DNA of 15,052 bases from JBFJVZ01 sp041623895 (lineage in GTDB: Bacteria; Planctomycetota; Planctomycetia; Pirellulales; Pirellulaceae). Where the stretch lies: contig JBFJVZ010000168.1 of the NCBI GenBank assembly GCA_041623895.1, positions 1 through 15,052 of the forward strand. Reading direction: 5' to 3'. This document shows, in pieces, positions 1 to 6,140 of the stretch. The position numbers were made by a program, and so were the translations under genes. Position 1 is the first letter of the stretch; every line of letters starts with the position of its first letter. The notes under the pieces were generated by a model. The model was not told the DNA's origin. It saw nothing but the letters and a program-made list of their open reading frames with translations, and did no database searches.

Positions 1-8
1 AATAAGGC

Positions 9-31
9 GCCAGGACAAGACAAGTCCTGGC
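9..31. repeat. Perfect inverted repeat, possible terminator of the leftmost gene
   Basis: GCCAGGAC (9-16) and GTCCTGGC (24-31) pair perfectly over eight bases around the loop AAGACAA. On the minus strand the hairpin lies about 50 bases past the stop of the exported-protein gene and is followed by GCGCCTTATT, a weak T-rich tail, so it could end that transcript. It may instead belong to an intergenic repeat family, because short hairpins of this kind are common between planctomycete genes. The sequence alone does not decide between the two. Confidence 0.5.
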
Positions 32-52
32 CTACGAACTTACATCATTCAA

Positions 53-80
53 GGCGTCAAGGACGCCAAACTGGCGGTCT
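53..80. repeat. Two overlapping, mutually exclusive hairpins
   Basis: GGCGTC (53-58) pairs perfectly with GACGCC (62-67) around AAG. The same GACGCCA can instead pair with TGGCGGTC (72-79), with one bulged base. The two stems share a strand, so only one can form at a time. They lie directly downstream of the minus-strand stop at 84-86. There is no T-tract, so this is not a classical intrinsic terminator. Confidence 0.4.
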
Positions 81-83
81 GGC

Positions 84-1226
84 TCAGCGAGCTTTTGAGA
101 CAATGACCGTTTTGTCAGTCCACTTGACCACCAGGTTGGCTTGGCCTGCAACCATTTCGGTTAATTGTTGCAGCGTCTTTTGTTGTGCTTCCAAAGTCAC
201 GATTGTTTCACAGGCTTCCCGCGCGTCGGCATCGATCAAACAGTTGCGGCCGGCGCGCTGTGCGAATGCCTGAATTGCTGCGCCGGCGCGCTCTTTCAGT
301 TTCAGGCTGAATACTGCGTCGTCACCCGGTTGATTCACCACTTTGGCCGCGAATGCGTCCAACAGCGCGGCGGTTGCCAGCCGATGGGCCGTTGCGGTCG
401 CTTTGACCACCAAGACGTTTTGATCGACTTGCACATCGCTTTTTCGATCGGTATCGGCCAACGACGCTCGCAGCTGTTGAGCATGCTTGCCGGGTCGATA
501 ACGTCGCTCTGCCAACGCCGATGATTCCGCCGAGGCAAGATCGGTTACGGTTTTGCCGAGCGGCGAGTCGGGATCGGGTCGCAGGTCGAACTGCGCCAAC
601 ACCAATGCCAACGCGATGCCTCGATCAATCTGAGTCCAGGTTGTCTTGGGCCATAAGTCGTGAGGCAAGACGATGTCCTTTGCCGTCTCGCCCATGACTG
701 AATTCAATGCTTCCGCCGGCGTCGTGAGGTCGTCCCAAGTAACCGTCACCAACTCCCGTTGCCCGGCGTTGGACAATGCAATCAGCACGTTTGCGGTGGC
801 ATCGACCCAGCTTGCGCGTCCGACCAGCAGCACGCCGGCTACCGGCATCACTACACAGTCGCGTTCGGCAGCGATCTTCTTGATGGCGGAGTAGACGTTG
901 GGACCCAGCTGCCCGGAATGCACCAATTCCGTCGGGTCAACGCGGCGATCGATACAGACATTTAGTCGCATCGGCTGGGCAATTCGCTCGATCGCATCGC
1001 GAAACGGCTTACCGTCAATCACCGACCTCATGGGGGTCAACAATTGGCGAAAGGGTGCAAGCTGGTGATTAAATTCGTCAGCGAGTGCGGGAGTCTGGCC
1101 AGCGGCCCAGAATGCCACAACCAGGGCAAACGTTGAGCCCGCAAGGCACCATCGTGTCTTTCTCCGGACAAACACAGTACGCTCGCAAATACCTTGTTTT
1201 GCAGTCATTTGGGGGTCAACTTCCAT
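84..1226 (-). CDS. Exported protein with two STN-like (secretin short-domain) halves
   Basis: This encodes a protein of 380 residues from the chosen ATG. A basic segment (RRKTRW) precedes a hydrophobic stretch (LAGSTFALVVAFWAAG) ending near ALADE, which reads as an export signal. The mature part holds two regions of the kind seen in secretin/TonB short N-terminal domains. One starts at about residue 73 (KPFRDAIERIA, then LNVCIDRRVDP and VVMPVAGVLLVGR). The other is the last ~75 residues (GAAIQAFAQRAGRNCLID, then LVVKWTDKTVIVSK). These domains usually bind partners in outer-membrane assemblies, but no secretin barrel or other partner gene is here, so the function is unknown. The reading frame also allows a GTG at 1247 and an ATG at 1208. 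I chose ATG 1226 because TAGAAT lies ten bases upstream, and starting at 1247 would place that box inside the gene. The STN call is by eye. Confidence 0.72.
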   Translation of the reverse strand: MEVDPQMTAKQGICERTVFVRRKTRWCLAGSTFALVVAFWAAGQTPALADEFNHQLAPFRQLLTPMRSVIDGKPFRDAIERIAQPMRLNVCIDRRVDPTELVHSGQLGPNVYSAIKKIAAERDCVVMPVAGVLLVGRASWVDATANVLIALSNAGQRELVTVTWDDLTTPAEALNSVMGETAKDIVLPHDLWPKTTWTQIDRGIALALVLAQFDLRPDPDSPLGKTVTDLASAESSALAERRYRPGKHAQQLRASLADTDRKSDVQVDQNVLVVKATATAHRLATAALLDAFAAKVVNQPGDDAVFSLKLKERAGAAIQAFAQRAGRNCLIDADAREACETIVTLEAQQKTLQQLTEMVAGQANLVVKWTDKTVIVSKAR

Positions 1227-1236
1227 CAAAAAATCT

Positions 1237-1242
1237 ATTCTA
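1237..1242 (-). promoter_or_regulatory. Putative -10 box for a (near-)leaderless transcript
   Basis: On the minus strand TAGAAT matches the sigma70 -10 consensus at five of six positions and sits ten bases before the ATG at 1226. There is no Shine-Dalgarno, and the -35 region is weak. Transcription would begin only a few bases before the ATG. Confidence 0.35.
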
Positions 1243-1463
1243 ATCACTGTCCGTTCGCGAAAGTGTCCGCGATTTAGATCTCAGAAGTTGCCCGGCTGAA
1301 TTGCTGGATGCAGGCAGCGTGACATTGGGCAGTTTAGGTCATCAATCTGGTCGCTTGTAGTCATGATTCCCCGTAATTAGACTCGCATATCGGTAAAAGA
1401 AACGACAAACGTGGCCTTCTTATTTGTGCGACGCCGCTTGCCTGATCTTGCGAGTGGAATAGG

Positions 1464-2180
1464 ATGCTCGCGATCGAGAACGGCGGATTGCACATCACGA
1501 CGGAAGAAACTGTGACTTCACCTCTGGTTCGCACCACTCGGCTCACCTCTGCCTACCGACGTTTCTTGACGACCGCCGATGCGCCTCGGTTTGCTGCCGA
1601 GGTTGACGAGTTCTATTCGCCGGCAACTTTGACGACGTTACTTTCACGTGGCGACATTGAGATGCGACGTGCCTCGGCGCTGTCGCTTGGAATGTTGGGA
1701 AATCGATCATCGATTGAACCTCTGGGACGCGCCTTGGCGGATCCTGATCGCGGTGTGCGATTGGCATCGGACGATTCTTTCCGTGCCCTGCTGGTTCGTG
1801 AAGCCGCACCATTGCATCATCAAAAACTGCTGAAAGTGATGCACTTGAATGATGGGGGCGAGCATGCTGCGGCATTGGCGCCGGCGATGATCTTGGTCGA
1901 CCAGGCACCAAAATATGCCGAAGCTCATCACCAGTTGGCAATCTGCTGGCAGGGACTGGAGAATTACTACCAGGCCGAATCGGCTTATCGATCGTGCTTG
2001 TGGCGTTGCCGATTTCACTACCCGGCCTGGCAGGGTTTGGCGCGTTGCTGGCTGATGTTGGGCGAAACCGATCGGGCGTTGGGCGCGTTAGAATTGTGCT
2101 TGGCGATTTGTCCCGACGTGGAAAGCGCGCGGCTGCAAATTCGAGCCATCCGGCGTCGCCGACGTCAAACCGACGCCTGA
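1464..2180 (+). CDS. HEAT-repeat plus TPR protein
   Basis: This encodes a soluble 238-residue protein with no signal peptide or membrane segment. Residues ~54-112 form helical repeats of HEAT type: LLSRGDIEMRRASALSLGML, then IEPLGRALADPDRGVRLAS, with the aspartate/arginine turn typical of that fold. Residues ~134-220 read as TPR units: APKYAEAHHQLAICWQGLEN, then YPAWQGLARCWLMLGETDRA followed by LGALELCLAICPD. The tail is arginine-rich (RAIRRRRRQ). Both repeat types make protein-binding scaffolds, so this is likely an adaptor; the partner is unknown. A membrane-protein gene follows 39 bases downstream on the same strand, probably in one operon. GTGGA (1454-1458) is a modest ribosome-binding site for the ATG. 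A weak promoter-like pair, TTGTAG (1355-1360) and TAGACT (1378-1383), has 17-base spacing. Nothing else is evident in 1248-1463. Confidence 0.8.
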   Translation: MLAIENGGLHITTEETVTSPLVRTTRLTSAYRRFLTTADAPRFAAEVDEFYSPATLTTLLSRGDIEMRRASALSLGMLGNRSSIEPLGRALADPDRGVRLASDDSFRALLVREAAPLHHQKLLKVMHLNDGGEHAAALAPAMILVDQAPKYAEAHHQLAICWQGLENYYQAESAYRSCLWRCRFHYPAWQGLARCWLMLGETDRALGALELCLAICPDVESARLQIRAIRRRRRQTDA

Positions 2181-2219
2181 TTCAGACCGGTTCTTCACTC
2201 GGCATTTTGAGGAATCACT

Positions 2220-2477
2220 TTGAGTAACGACGAAGCCTTGATTGGTTCCATCGCCATCATTCTTGCCATTGCCGCTTTTGCGATTGCCTTGGGGCCTTGG
2301 ACAGCACCTTACCAGCTGCGTTCTTTCTCGGCGTTAGCACGTCGTTTTGGAAAGCCGGCTGCACGCGGACTTTGGGTCGCCATTGCGGTGGCAGCGTTGA
2401 CAGCTGGACTAGCGATCATCAATGGGATTCGCCCATCCTACGCGCGGCCGGTCCAACAGTCTCTGCTTGACCGTTAA
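2220..2477 (+). CDS. Small protein with two predicted membrane helices, TTG start
   Basis: This encodes an 85-residue protein that I do not recognise. Residues ~6-27 (ALIGSIAIILAIAAFAIALG) and ~48-70 (RGLWVAIAVAALTAGLAIIN) are long enough and hydrophobic enough to cross a membrane. They are joined by a basic loop (RSFSALARRFGKPAAR), which by the positive-inside rule should face the cytoplasm. The start is TTG: GAGGA at 2209-2213 is a strong ribosome-binding site at ideal spacing, and no ATG or GTG lies near it. The gene follows the HEAT/TPR gene by 39 bases, so the two may be co-transcribed and the scaffold may sit at the membrane; that is inference. The short length leaves some risk that it is not a gene, but the ribosome-binding site and composition argue for it. 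Confidence 0.72.
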   Translation: MSNDEALIGSIAIILAIAAFAIALGPWTAPYQLRSFSALARRFGKPAARGLWVAIAVAALTAGLAIINGIRPSYARPVQQSLLDR

Positions 2478-2559
2478 GCAAGCTAGGACTGAATGGCACT
2501 TCATCGGCGTGAACATTCTGCCTGGTGCTTTGTCCAGATTCAATCTTAGGGTGGTGGTC

Positions 2560-2583
2560 GTAGCCGATGTCGCCAGACTTCGG
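2560..2583 (-). repeat. Hairpin repeat unit A
   Basis: Read on the minus strand this unit is CCGAAGTCTGGCGACATCGG followed by CTAC. It matches unit B (2600-2623, opposite strand) at 20 of 24 positions. Its own halves, GAAGTC and GACATC, pair around TGGC with one mismatch. Flanking CTTAGG (2545-2550) has a counterpart CCTAAAG after unit B. Confidence 0.6.
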
Positions 2584-2599
2584 GGTATCTTGGAACGAA

Positions 2600-2623
2600 C
2601 CGAATTCTGGCGAATCCGGCTAC
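2600..2623 (+). repeat. Hairpin repeat unit B
   Basis: This unit reads CCGAATTCTGGCGAATCCGG followed by CTAC, and is inverted relative to unit A. Its stem is GAATTC/GAATCC around TGGC, with one mismatch. Most differences from unit A fall in the stem. Confidence 0.6.
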
Positions 2624-2648
2624 CCTAAAGTCAAAAGTTGACAGAGCA

Positions 2649-2673
2649 CTAGCGGAATTCGGGAGAATTCCGG
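2649..2673 (-). repeat. Hairpin repeat unit D with perfect 8-bp stem
   Basis: CGGAATTC (2653-2660) pairs perfectly with GAATTCCG (2665-2672) around GGGA. Including the flanking CTAGC, the unit aligns with the reverse complement of unit B with small indels. It is therefore a third member of the family, in inverted orientation. Confidence 0.5.
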
Positions 2674-2683
2674 CGATGACTGC

Positions 2684-2710
2684 TCGGCAGTCTGCCGACT
2701 TCTGCGCTAC
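2684..2710 (+). repeat. Hairpin repeat unit C with 15-bp palindrome
   Basis: TCGGCAG (2684-2690) and CTGCCGA (2692-2698) form a perfect palindrome around a single T. From 2689 the sequence AGTCTGCCGACTTC, then GCGCTAC, follows the same framework as units A and B (AGTCTGGCGACTTC, then GGCTAC). It looks like a diverged copy. Confidence 0.45.
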
Positions 2711-2773
2711 GAACGAGAATTTCGGTATCAGCGGGGGACGAGTATCGACGGCTCATCGGCAGTGCGATGCAGG

Positions 2774-3943
2774 TCAAGTCCCTGGATTGGCATCCTTGAT
2801 CGCCTTTTCCATCACTTCGATCGCAGCACCTGTGTACCGCTCGTATTCATTCCAGAAGTGATTCATGGCTTTCTCGTCGGCAAAGAAGAACATGCGGTTG
2901 TAGGTCGGATCTTTCAGGCCCCATTCACGTTTGCCGGGGACGATCACTCGTTCCTCGAAGAATCGGACCACATCGATCTCGTTCAACACCGGCGTGTAGG
3001 GAACCGGATCAGCCAAAAAGGTTTGCATCTTTCCCGCGTCGGAGAACAGGTACAGTTTCCCCAGATGGATGACTCCAAACTTTGGGTTTCCCTCGACCCA
3101 GCGATCTTCTTTGATCACGGTCACGGGGCAATAACCTTCCATTGCCAATTCGGGTGACGGAGAAGCTGCGGGTTTCGCTTCCTCTTGCACGGCAGGTGCA
3201 GCCTGCGATTCGGGTTCAACGGGTGTTTGTTGGGGCAAGGCCAATCCGCCGCTGTCGGTTCGGGCTGCGGCCAGTTGTGCCTGGGTGCCGCCGGATGGAT
3301 TTCCGCTTGGCAAAGTGAATTGACCGGTTTGCGTGTTGGCAGTGCTAGTTTCCGTTGCCGCAGGAGCCGTCGGCGAACTGACCGACGAAGGTGCCGTGCC
3401 GGTCGGACTGACGGTGGCCAAAGGATTGGACTTCACGTAGGAAGGCGTGCCAGGTGCGGTCATGGTGGATGGCGGCGACGACACCTTGGCTTGGGTTTCG
3501 GGGCTTGCGGTTGGGGCCCTCGCGACCGTGGGAGCGGCGGAAGCGACACCTGACAACATCGCCACGTAGCGTGCCGGCTGTTGCGGACTGACGTTGTGGG
3601 CCAGCGTTTTGCCGTCGGTAGTCACAATCACGTCGGTAGGATACTTGGAGACGTGAAACATCTCTGTCAGTTTGGGGTTCTTGGCTGCGTGGACCTTGAC
3701 CGGCACGAAATTCCTGCTGATCGCAGAAGCGACCGATGCGTCTTGAAACGAACCGGCCTCCAAGCGTTCGCACCAGACGCAGTTGTCGCTGTAAAAGTGC
3801 AGCAGCAACAGCTTTCCTTGGGCTTGGGCCTGTGCGTGTGCGGTGCGGAGATTGTCCTGCCACGGAATCTGCGCTGTTGCGTTGCTAAGAGCAAAACCCA
3901 TCATGGTGGCGATGGCCAATAAGGTTCGGACTGCGGTACGCAT
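2774..3943 (-). CDS. Exported thioredoxin-fold protein fused to YHS-like domains
   Basis: This encodes a 389-residue protein. Residues 1-24 are a signal peptide ending at NATAQ. Residues ~28-130 form a thioredoxin-like domain of the Thioredoxin_7 type. It has the redox pair C55-V-W-C58 in SDNCVWCERLE, and P102 in SKYPTDV fits the cis-proline position. Residues ~135-265 are a low-complexity linker rich in Ala, Pro, Ser, Thr and Gln. From about residue 268, GYCPVTV (Cys272) followed by GVIHLGKLYLFSD and FLADPVPYTPVL matches YHS domains, which often bind metals. A second related unit lacking the cysteine follows (GKREWGLKDP, MFFFADEKAMNHFW). The role is probably disulfide or metal handling outside the cytoplasm; the substrate is unknown. 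AGGA eight bases before the ATG supports the start. No partner gene is adjacent. Confidence 0.82.
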   Translation of the reverse strand: MRTAVRTLLAIATMMGFALSNATAQIPWQDNLRTAHAQAQAQGKLLLLHFYSDNCVWCERLEAGSFQDASVASAISRNFVPVKVHAAKNPKLTEMFHVSKYPTDVIVTTDGKTLAHNVSPQQPARYVAMLSGVASAAPTVARAPTASPETQAKVSSPPSTMTAPGTPSYVKSNPLATVSPTGTAPSSVSSPTAPAATETSTANTQTGQFTLPSGNPSGGTQAQLAAARTDSGGLALPQQTPVEPESQAAPAVQEEAKPAASPSPELAMEGYCPVTVIKEDRWVEGNPKFGVIHLGKLYLFSDAGKMQTFLADPVPYTPVLNEIDVVRFFEERVIVPGKREWGLKDPTYNRMFFFADEKAMNHFWNEYERYTGAAIEVMEKAIKDANPGT

Positions 3944-4131
3944 CGAGCCAATCCTGTCGTCGTTTGCGTGAATGAGGTCGGGAAACGTTCCTTCTGGGGC
4001 CTACCCACCATCCAGTTCGGCCTTTCCGGTGGTATGGCTTGATCCGAACCTACAAATTGGGTCGACTTTGCCGCCACCCGAATATTCTCCCAACCCCCCG
4101 GACAGGTTGCAGGCAATTTGTCATGTCGCTC
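3944..4131. other. Intergenic stretch between divergent units
   Basis: These bases separate the thioredoxin-like gene (-) from the promoter at 4132 (+). CCACC and GGTGG can pair across about 20 bases, but I see no persuasive promoter for the thioredoxin gene and no coding frame. Confidence 0.4.
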
Positions 4132-4159
4132 TTGACATCGCCAAATTCAAAGTTATATT
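4132..4159 (+). promoter_or_regulatory. Strong sigma70-like promoter
   Basis: TTGACA (4132-4137) is a perfect -35 hexamer. TATATT (4154-4159) matches the -10 consensus at five of six positions, and the spacer is 16 bases. A start near 4165-4167 (GGA) is expected. No start codon with a good reading frame lies close downstream, so the promoter drives either a non-coding RNA or a ~600-base leader for rho. Confidence 0.6.
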
Positions 4160-4164
4160 TCTTC

Positions 4165-4449
4165 GGACGTAATGAAGGTGGTGGGGAAATTCCCGCAACC
4201 TCTCCCCGGACGACTTGATCGCGTCCCTCTCCGGCACAAAAATAGAAGGTGCTGGGTTTTCCCGAGATGAGTTTCCTCGGAATCCGAAGGGTTGGGCCGA
4301 CAAGATCAACCAGTTTTTGAGGCTTGGCGCGCGTGCATCGCAGCCATCCTCCGTACAAATCATTCGCAGAGTAGGTTGGCAAATCCAACTCACCTGCCCA
4401 AACGGTCGGAGAAGCGACCATGTACTGGCCGAATGATCGGCCTCTTTTG
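4165..4449 (+). ncRNA. Candidate structured RNA of ~280 nt upstream of rho
   Basis: Between the promoter at 4132-4159 and a terminator-like hairpin at 4427-4449 nearly every segment can fold locally. Stems seen: an imperfect stem over 4177-4200 centred on GGGAAATTCCC; GGACG/CGTCC (4208-4226); CCGGCAC/GTGCTGG (4231-4255, one G-U pair); CCGAG/CTCGG (4262-4280); GGTTG/CAACC (4290-4311); GGCT..GCG/CGC..AGCC (4321-4345); GTTGG/CCAAC (4375-4389); GGTCG/CGACC (4404-4419). Coding frames crossing it on both strands lack ribosome-binding sites and any recognisable protein. I compared it by eye with RNase P, tmRNA, SRP RNA, 6S RNA and common riboswitches and found no hallmark. It could be a free small RNA or an attenuated leader of rho. 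Confidence 0.45.
4427..4449 (+). terminator. Intrinsic-terminator-like hairpin
   Basis: GGCCGA (4427-4432) pairs perfectly with TCGGCC (4437-4442) around ATGA and is followed by TCTTTTG. The stem is short but GC-rich. It would end the transcript starting near 4166 about 300 bases before the rho start. Confidence 0.45.
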
Positions 4450-4762
4450 CTGCCGCAGCACCCAACAAACTTTCAAGTTTCAGTTTTCCATTGTTTGCCC
4501 TCGGGTTGAGCGCCCACCGCCGCTTACCCGAACGGTTTTCTGTTTCACTCGCGCGGTATCTCTCAATCACGCTGACCAAAACTGCTTGACGGACCAAACC
4601 GATTGCGTGGCCGATCGCTGATGCGATTCATCGACAGGCTGAGTGCGATTTTTCCCGCATGCAACCCATCGGGAACGATGGTTCCCGCGGGAACCAGAGC
4701 ACTTTTTGCTTTCGGGCGACACTGGGCCCCCTCAACTTTTTGACAGCTTTCTGGACGACCAA
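4450..4762 (+). promoter_or_regulatory. rho upstream/leader region with alternative stems
   Basis: No gene is supported here. Three tandem copies of a GGGAAC/GTTCCC module create two exclusive structures. GGGAAC-GATG-GTTCCC occupies 4671-4686. The perfect 16-base palindrome GGTTCCCGCGGGAACC occupies 4680-4695. TTTTT follows at ~4703-4707, eight bases past the palindrome. This resembles an attenuator or a protein-binding dyad about 70 bases before the rho ATG. The rho frame is open from a GTG at 4643, so a longer rho reading is formally possible. A TTGACG at 4586-4591 has no convincing -10. Confidence 0.4.
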
Positions 4763-6052
4763 ATGGCTAAAAAGAATCGGACTAGTCGTGGCCGCGGCTC
4801 TGGCCAATCTCCCAATGGCAAGCCTCGCGGACGTCGCCGCCGTCGTGGCGGAGGCGGCGGCAGCCAAGGTGGCGGCGGCGAGTACGAAAATGAAAACGCA
4901 GAAGCCCCCAGCGACGCCCCGCTCGAGGAGGGCGAAGGCATCCTGGAACTGCACCCCAACGGCTACGGCTTTCTCCGAAGTTCCGAAAACAACTACTCCC
5001 GCGAGCGGAGTGATCCCTTCGTCCCGGGAACCATGATCGAGCGATTCGGGCTCCGCGAAGGCGTGCACCTGAAGGCAATGGTCCAACAAGCCAGACGCCA
5101 GCAAGGTCCTCGAGTTCGTGAGATCCTGGATGTTGACGGCATCTCGCCGGAGAAATATCCCGAAATCAAAAGCTTTGAGTCGCTGACTCCGATCAACCCC
5201 GAAGAGTGGTTGAACCTGGAGTGCGGCCGCAAGCCACTGACCAATCGAGTCATCGATTTGCTGGCTCCCCTGGGTAAAGGGCAGAGGTCGCTGATTGTCG
5301 CCCCGCCCCGCAGCGGCAAGACAATCATGCTGCAAGACATTGCCAGCGGCATCTCTCAGAATCATCCCGATCTGAAGCTGATCGTGTTGTTGATCGACGA
5401 GCGGCCGGAAGAAGTCACCGACATGAAACGCAATGTTCTGGGCGGTGAAGTGATTGCCAGCAGTCTGGATATGGACGTGGAAAGTCACGTCCGTCTGAGC
5501 CAGTTGGTGATCGACCGCGCACGTCGATTGGCCGAGATGGGGCAAGACGTTTTCTTGATGCTGGACTCGATCACGCGATTGGCGCGTGCCTTCAACAAGT
5601 GGGTCGGCCGCAGCGGACGTGGTGGAGCGACCATGACGGGTGGTTTGGACATCAAAGCGATGGACATCCCCAAGAAACTGTTTGCCACCGCGCGTGCCTT
5701 CCAGGAAGGCGGCTCGTTGACGATCGTGGGCACTTGCCTGGTCGACACCAACAGCCGCATGGACGAAGCGATTTTCCAGGAGTTCAAAGGCACCGGTAAC
5801 ATGGAACTGGTCCTCGATCGCCGCCTGGCGGATCGCCGTGTCTGGCCTTCGATCGATATCAGCCAAAGTGGAACGCGTCGCGAAGAGTTACTTCTGGATG
5901 AAGAAACGCTGGAGGCGGTCACGATGCTGCGTCGTACGCTCAGCAGCATGCATCCCTGTGATGCCATGGAGCAGTTGACCAAGCAACTCAGCCGCTTCGA
6001 GAGCAACGAAGAGTTCATCAAGTTGATCAGCGGAGCAAAAACCACGCTGTAA
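4763..6052 (+). CDS. rho: Transcription termination factor Rho
   Basis: This encodes a 429-residue hexameric RNA helicase/ATPase that ends transcription at Rho-dependent sites in the cytoplasm. After MAKKNR, residues ~8-50 are a disordered Arg/Gly-rich extension (RGRRRRRGGGGG), then an acidic patch. The RNA-binding cold-shock fold follows, with the RNP1-like NGYGFLRS at ~66-73. Walker A is APPRSGKT (~180-187, Lys186). Walker B is VFLMLDSITRLARAFN (~263-278, Asp268). The R-loop region is EFKGTGNMEL (~340-349). The Q-loop segment KWVGRSGRGGATMTGG is about three residues longer than in E. coli. The C-terminal helices end at ISGAKTTL. I chose ATG 4763 over GTG 4643 because the extra 40 residues resemble no Rho and cover a palindromic leader; the ribosome-binding site is weak (GGACGA). 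All catalytic motifs are intact. A tRNA gene follows on the same strand. Confidence 0.96.
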   Translation: MAKKNRTSRGRGSGQSPNGKPRGRRRRRGGGGGSQGGGGEYENENAEAPSDAPLEEGEGILELHPNGYGFLRSSENNYSRERSDPFVPGTMIERFGLREGVHLKAMVQQARRQQGPRVREILDVDGISPEKYPEIKSFESLTPINPEEWLNLECGRKPLTNRVIDLLAPLGKGQRSLIVAPPRSGKTIMLQDIASGISQNHPDLKLIVLLIDERPEEVTDMKRNVLGGEVIASSLDMDVESHVRLSQLVIDRARRLAEMGQDVFLMLDSITRLARAFNKWVGRSGRGGATMTGGLDIKAMDIPKKLFATARAFQEGGSLTIVGTCLVDTNSRMDEAIFQEFKGTGNMELVLDRRLADRRVWPSIDISQSGTRREELLLDEETLEAVTMLRRTLSSMHPCDAMEQLTKQLSRFESNEEFIKLISGAKTTL

Positions 6053-6066
6053 TTGATTCATCGCAG

Positions 6067-6120
6067 AGCGGACGGTGGTCCGCTTGTGAACCCACGGCAA
6101 CGTCGCGGGTCTTTGCCTTT
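6067..6120 (+). terminator. Probable rho terminator: two hairpins and a T-rich tail
   Basis: AGCGGAC (6067-6073) pairs perfectly with GTCCGCT (6078-6084) around GGTG. Next, ACCCACG (6090-6096) pairs with CGCGGGT (6104-6110), with one mismatch, and is followed by CTTTGCCTTT. This is a plausible end for the rho transcript before the tRNA, although the T-rich tail is interrupted. Confidence 0.4.
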
Positions 6121-6140
6121 GGCGAGCAAGCCAAGGTCTC

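Larger units (their letters stand above)
2478..2773. other. Non-coding stretch with hairpin repeats, no gene seen
   Basis: These 296 bases between two stop codons contain no convincing coding frame on either strand. Positions 2545-2710 hold four degenerate copies of a short hairpin unit, listed separately. A copy of this element may also serve as terminator for one or both flanking convergent genes, though none has a clear T-tract. Confidence 0.6.

Noticed and set aside
2545..2710. CRISPR array
   Set aside because: The units are degenerate, alternate in orientation and lack regular spacers, and no cas gene is near.
4050..4421. 123-codon minus-strand frame in the gap upstream of rho
   Set aside because: There is no ribosome-binding site and no recognisable domain, and it overlaps a second long frame (4121-4597) in another phase. 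The stretch is better explained by a plus-strand structured RNA.
4165..4449. RNase P RNA, tmRNA, SRP RNA, 6S RNA or a known riboswitch
   Set aside because: None of the core motifs was found: no GAGGAAAGTCC, no tRNA-like ends, no SRP domain IV GGAAGCAGC-type core, no long closing helix of 6S type.
4292..4621. 109-codon plus-strand frame upstream of rho
   Set aside because: There is no start signal, its composition is unlike a protein, and it runs through the terminator-like hairpin.
4643..4762. 40-residue N-terminal extension of Rho from GTG
   Set aside because: The residues match no Rho that I know and cover a palindromic leader, and ATG 4763 begins a normal planctomycete-like Rho. Not excluded without protein evidence.
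4628..5866. 412-codon open frame on the minus strand opposite rho
   Set aside because: It is antisense to an unmistakable rho gene, its protein is rich in His, Gln and Asp with no recognisable domain, and its openness follows from the codon bias of rho.
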